Made by a program: the position numbers and the translations under genes
Shown: positions 5,621 through 7,792 of the stretch, piece after piece
Position numbering within the stretch: position 1 is the first letter of the stretch
Layout: each line of letters starts with the position of its first letter
The notes under the pieces: generated by a model
The model's database searches: none
What the model saw: the letters and a program-made list of their open reading frames with translations, nothing else
What the model was told of the DNA's origin: nothing
From: Bacteroides sp.
GTDB lineage: Bacteria > Bacteroidota > Bacteroidia > Bacteroidales > Bacteroidaceae
Direction of reading: 5' to 3'
DNA length: 7,792 nucleotides
Assembly: GCA_030152865.1 (NCBI GenBank)
Contig: JASLIW010000058.1
Coordinates: forward strand, 1-7,792

Positions 5621-7054
5621 ATGAATTTACCAGAGTCTTTTACATCTTCTATAGAAAAGCTGTTGGGAGTAGATGAAGCAGAGCAGCTGTTTAAGTCGTT
5701 AGAAACTTCTGCACCTGTAAGTGTTCGTCTAAATACATCAAAAATAAAACGCTATGGATTAGCTTTTGCTAGCGAAAAAAGAGAGGCTATTCCTTGGTGC
5801 TCTAATGCTTACTACTTATCAGAGCGGCCTACTTTCACTTTTGATCCCTTATTTCATGGGGGAGCTTATTATGTGCAAGAAGCCTCTTCCATGTTTATAG
5901 CTCATATTTTAGAACAACACTTAGATAAGACTAAGCCGGTTTTGGCACTGGATCTTTGTGCTGCTCCTGGTGGTAAATCAAGCTTGTTACGTGGTTTTTT
6001 GCCTGAGGGAAGTTTACTGGTAGCTAATGAAATAGTGAGTAAGCGTGCCCAAATTCTTTCTGAGAATATATTGAAGTGGGGGCATCCTGATGTGCTTGTA
6101 ACCAACAATAGTGCAGTTGATTTTGAGAAGACTCCTCTTTCCTTTGATGTTGTTTTGGCCGATGTGCCATGCTCGGGTGAGGGAATGTTCCGTAAAGATG
6201 AAGCTGCTATTGAAGAGTGGAGTCCACAAAATGTGGAGGTCTGCTGGCAAAGACAGCGAGAAATCGTTAGCTCTATTTGGCAGAACCTCAAACCGGGAGG
6301 TTTATTTATCTACAGCACCTGTACATTCAATAGTAAGGAAAATGAAGAGAACGTACAGTGGATAATAGATACCTTAGGAGCTGAATCACTGGCCGTGACT
6401 ACTGACTCAAATTGGAATATTAGTCCAGCTCTGCAGGGCTTTGAGCAGTATAGCTACCGCTTCCTACCTCATAAAACGAAAGGGGAAGGATTCTTTGTGG
6501 CAGCTCTACGCAAGCCTTTATCTGATGGTCAGCAAGTTCCAGCTTGTACCAAGTCCAAAAAAAAGAAGAAGAAAAAATTGACAGCACAAGCTGCCATTCA
6601 TCAGCGCTTATTTCAGCCTGCTAAGGATTGGGTTAGCGTGGATGATTCTTATGACCTTTTGATAGAGGATGAGACTTGCTTCGTTTTTAGAAAACAATAC
6701 TTTGCTGTTTTAGATGTGCTTAAACAGTATAAGTTTCATCTGATTCATGCAGGTACCCCTCTGGCCTATTTAAAGGGTAAAAGTTGTTTACCGCATCCAG
6801 CATTGGCTTTTAGTGCACTTTACAAGGAGGCCGCTTTCTCTCAGGTAGAGCTGAGTTATGAACAGGCCATAAGCTACCTACGAAAAGAGGCCATTGCTCT
6901 AGCAGCAACGACCTCTAAAGGATTTGTCCTACTTACTTACAAACAGCTTCCTCTGGGATTTGTCAAACACCTGGGCAATCGTTCCAACAACTTATATCCT
7001 GCTCCGTGGAGGATTAGAAGTGGTTATTTGCCCGATGAAATCAAAACTCTATAG
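5621..7054 (+). CDS. rsmF: 16S rRNA m5C methyltransferase, RsmF-like (NOL1/NOP2/Sun family)
   Basis: Predicted to methylate carbon 5 of a cytosine in 16S rRNA (C1407 in E. coli) using S-adenosylmethionine. The 477 residues match E. coli RsmF in length. Domain order: N-terminal RNA-binding part with RLNTSK (36-41) and YVQEASS (84-90); Rossmann-fold methyltransferase with the SAM motif DLCAAPGGKS (111-120), DVPCSGEGMFRKD (181-193) whose Cys184 releases the product, and YSTCTFNSKENEENV (231-245) with nucleophile Cys234. Then comes a lysine-rich linker (K313-K319) and a PUA-like C-terminal domain ending in LGNRSNNLYPAPWRIR. Related enzymes act on tRNA, but this domain layout and length favour RsmF. 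It is transcribed alone, divergent from the PLD-like gene, and its stop overlaps the end of the TolC-family gene by 6 bp. A poly-A run in the linker codons is discussed separately. Confidence 0.93.
   Translation: MNLPESFTSSIEKLLGVDEAEQLFKSLETSAPVSVRLNTSKIKRYGLAFASEKREAIPWCSNAYYLSERPTFTFDPLFHGGAYYVQEASSMFIAHILEQHLDKTKPVLALDLCAAPGGKSSLLRGFLPEGSLLVANEIVSKRAQILSENILKWGHPDVLVTNNSAVDFEKTPLSFDVVLADVPCSGEGMFRKDEAAIEEWSPQNVEVCWQRQREIVSSIWQNLKPGGLFIYSTCTFNSKENEENVQWIIDTLGAESLAVTTDSNWNISPALQGFEQYSYRFLPHKTKGEGFFVAALRKPLSDGQQVPACTKSKKKKKKKLTAQAAIHQRLFQPAKDWVSVDDSYDLLIEDETCFVFRKQYFAVLDVLKQYKFHLIHAGTPLAYLKGKSCLPHPALAFSALYKEAAFSQVELSYEQAISYLRKEAIALAATTSKGFVLLTYKQLPLGFVKHLGNRSNNLYPAPWRIRSGYLPDEIKTL
6557..6577 (+). 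other. Poly-lysine tract with in-frame A_AAA_AAG slippery heptamer
   Basis: Seven consecutive Lys codons of rsmF begin with a run of eight A residues. Within it, 6559-6565 reads A AAA AAG in the zero frame, the same heptamer used for -1 frameshifting in E. coli dnaX. A -1 shift here would add 19 codons and stop at TAA 6622-6624, giving a protein of about 334 residues without the PUA-like domain. Slippage is not shown; the tract may simply be a charged linker. Confidence 0.5.
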
Positions 7055-7792
7055 GCGATGCTTGTAAAGTTTGGCCAATTGTTTCTGATACCTATTGTTG
7101 ATTTGAATGTAGTTTTGAGCGCTTTGGTAAACTGTTGCTACTTCTACAAAATAGGTGGTCATGTTGAGCTCTCCACCGTCCAAGGCTTTCTCTAAGAGTG
7201 CAAGTATCTCTGGCACATCAACAGCACCGTCGTAAGCTTGGATCTGTTCTTTCATATAGAGCGCATCTTGATAGGCTTGATTAAGCTCAGAAAGCAACTG
7301 GTTTTGCACCAAATCTTGGGTAAAAGCCTTGCTTAAAGCAGTTGCCTTGGCGCTACTCACTTTGCCTCTATTGTTGAATAGTGGGATAGAGAACCCCACA
7401 GATAAACCATTAGAGTGTCCATTGCTCCCTCCGTTTCGGCGGTAGCCAATAGACAGGCTTGGCAGCCAACCCGCTTTATTTACCGCGATTTGCTTTTGGG
7501 CAGACTCATACTCACTTTGTGCGCTTTTTAAGGCATAGCTTGTGTTTAGAAACTCATCTCGGATCACCTCATAAGCAGGCAAATCTAAGTGTGGATAAGT
7601 ACTTCTCTCAAAGCTAATGGGCTGATTACCGTTTAGCTCTTTTAACTCGGTATACTTATTTTCCAACTCTGACCGATTGAGCGTATGTTCCGTTTGGATG
7701 TTCAGTTTTTCTAGCTTGATTTTGTTTAGCTCGATACTTGTTGCATCACCTGCATCCATCATTAGTTGATACCCATCAAATAGTTGATTAGC
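7049..7792 (-). CDS. TolC-family outer-membrane efflux protein, C-terminal part
   Basis: The frame is open to the right edge, so the 247 visible codons are the 3' part of a longer gene (family members usually have about 400-480 residues); the internal ATG at 7762 is unlikely to be the start. It shows the outer membrane efflux protein pattern: long heptad-like alpha-helical stretches (residues about 11-55 and 80-107 of the visible part), then GWLPSLSIGYRRNGG (108-122) and GLSVGFSIPLFNNRGK (129-144), the beta-strand pair entering the membrane barrel with the typical PLFN-x-R/G-K turn. A second long helical hairpin to the end follows. TolC trimers form the outer-membrane duct for RND or MFP-type pumps; Bacteroidota genes of this type often accompany CusA/CzcA-like metal pumps, but the partner genes lie outside. 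It meets rsmF tail to tail with a 6-bp overlap. Confidence 0.88.
   Translation of the reverse strand, partial: ANQLFDGYQLMMDAGDATSIELNKIKLEKLNIQTEHTLNRSELENKYTELKELNGNQPISFERSTYPHLDLPAYEVIRDEFLNTSYALKSAQSEYESAQKQIAVNKAGWLPSLSIGYRRNGGSNGHSNGLSVGFSIPLFNNRGKVSSAKATALSKAFTQDLVQNQLLSELNQAYQDALYMKEQIQAYDGAVDVPEILALLEKALDGGELNMTTYFVEVATVYQSAQNYIQINNRYQKQLAKLYKHRL

Noticed and set aside
5902..6365. Open frames in other frames over the rsmF methyltransferase domain, both strands
   Set aside because: rsmF motifs I, IV and VI are all in one frame; the alternatives look like out-of-frame readings.
7049..7762. Taking the TolC-family gene as complete with its start at 7762
   Set aside because: The frame stays open upstream to the window edge with family-like sequence (ANQLFDGYQL), and 237 residues is about half of the usual length.

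Overview
The window looks like ordinary chromosomal DNA from a member of the Bacteroidota, most likely the Bacteroidales. The supports are: AT-rich third codon positions; very weak or absent Shine-Dalgarno sequences; several promoters with the Bacteroidota -7 box TAnnTTTG (TACCTTTG three times); an M64-family peptidase with the N-terminal domain typical of Bacteroides proteins; and a KduI-type uronate isomerase. No phage, transposon, CRISPR, tRNA or rRNA sequence was seen.

Layout. Positions 1-196 hold the 3' end of kduI (plus strand), closed by a very strong hairpin terminator at 221-257. A structured, repeat-containing gap (about 271-350) follows. Next is a minus-strand pair: a secreted M64 metallopeptidase (906-2192) followed 5 bases downstream by a GNAT acetyltransferase (361-900). 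A divergent intergenic region (2193-2331) separates this pair from a plus-strand Lrp/AsnC-type regulator (2332-2811). That region carries a perfect 9-bp inverted repeat around the regulator's -7 box and a tandem 9-bp direct repeat. The regulator meets folA (2808-3308, minus) tail to tail with overlapping stop codons. folA lies downstream of thyA (3323-4117, minus), and upstream of thyA on the same strand is an exported phospholipase D/cardiolipin-synthase-like protein with a TTG start (4210-5448). A second divergent gap (5449-5620) leads to rsmF (5621-7054, plus). rsmF overlaps by 6 bp the end of a minus-strand TolC-family outer-membrane efflux gene that runs off the right edge (7049 to beyond 7792).

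How the genes fit together. thyA and folA form a functional pair: thymidylate synthase oxidises methylene-tetrahydrofolate to dihydrofolate and dihydrofolate reductase restores it. The other genes are housekeeping or envelope functions without an obvious joint pathway. I see no clearly new multi-gene system. The points that most repay a second look are the operator-like repeats beside the Lrp-type gene, the competing hairpins after kduI, an in-frame A_AAA_AAG slippery heptamer in the poly-lysine linker of rsmF, and the periplasm-directed PLD protein. No gene-free stretch exceeds 300 bases.
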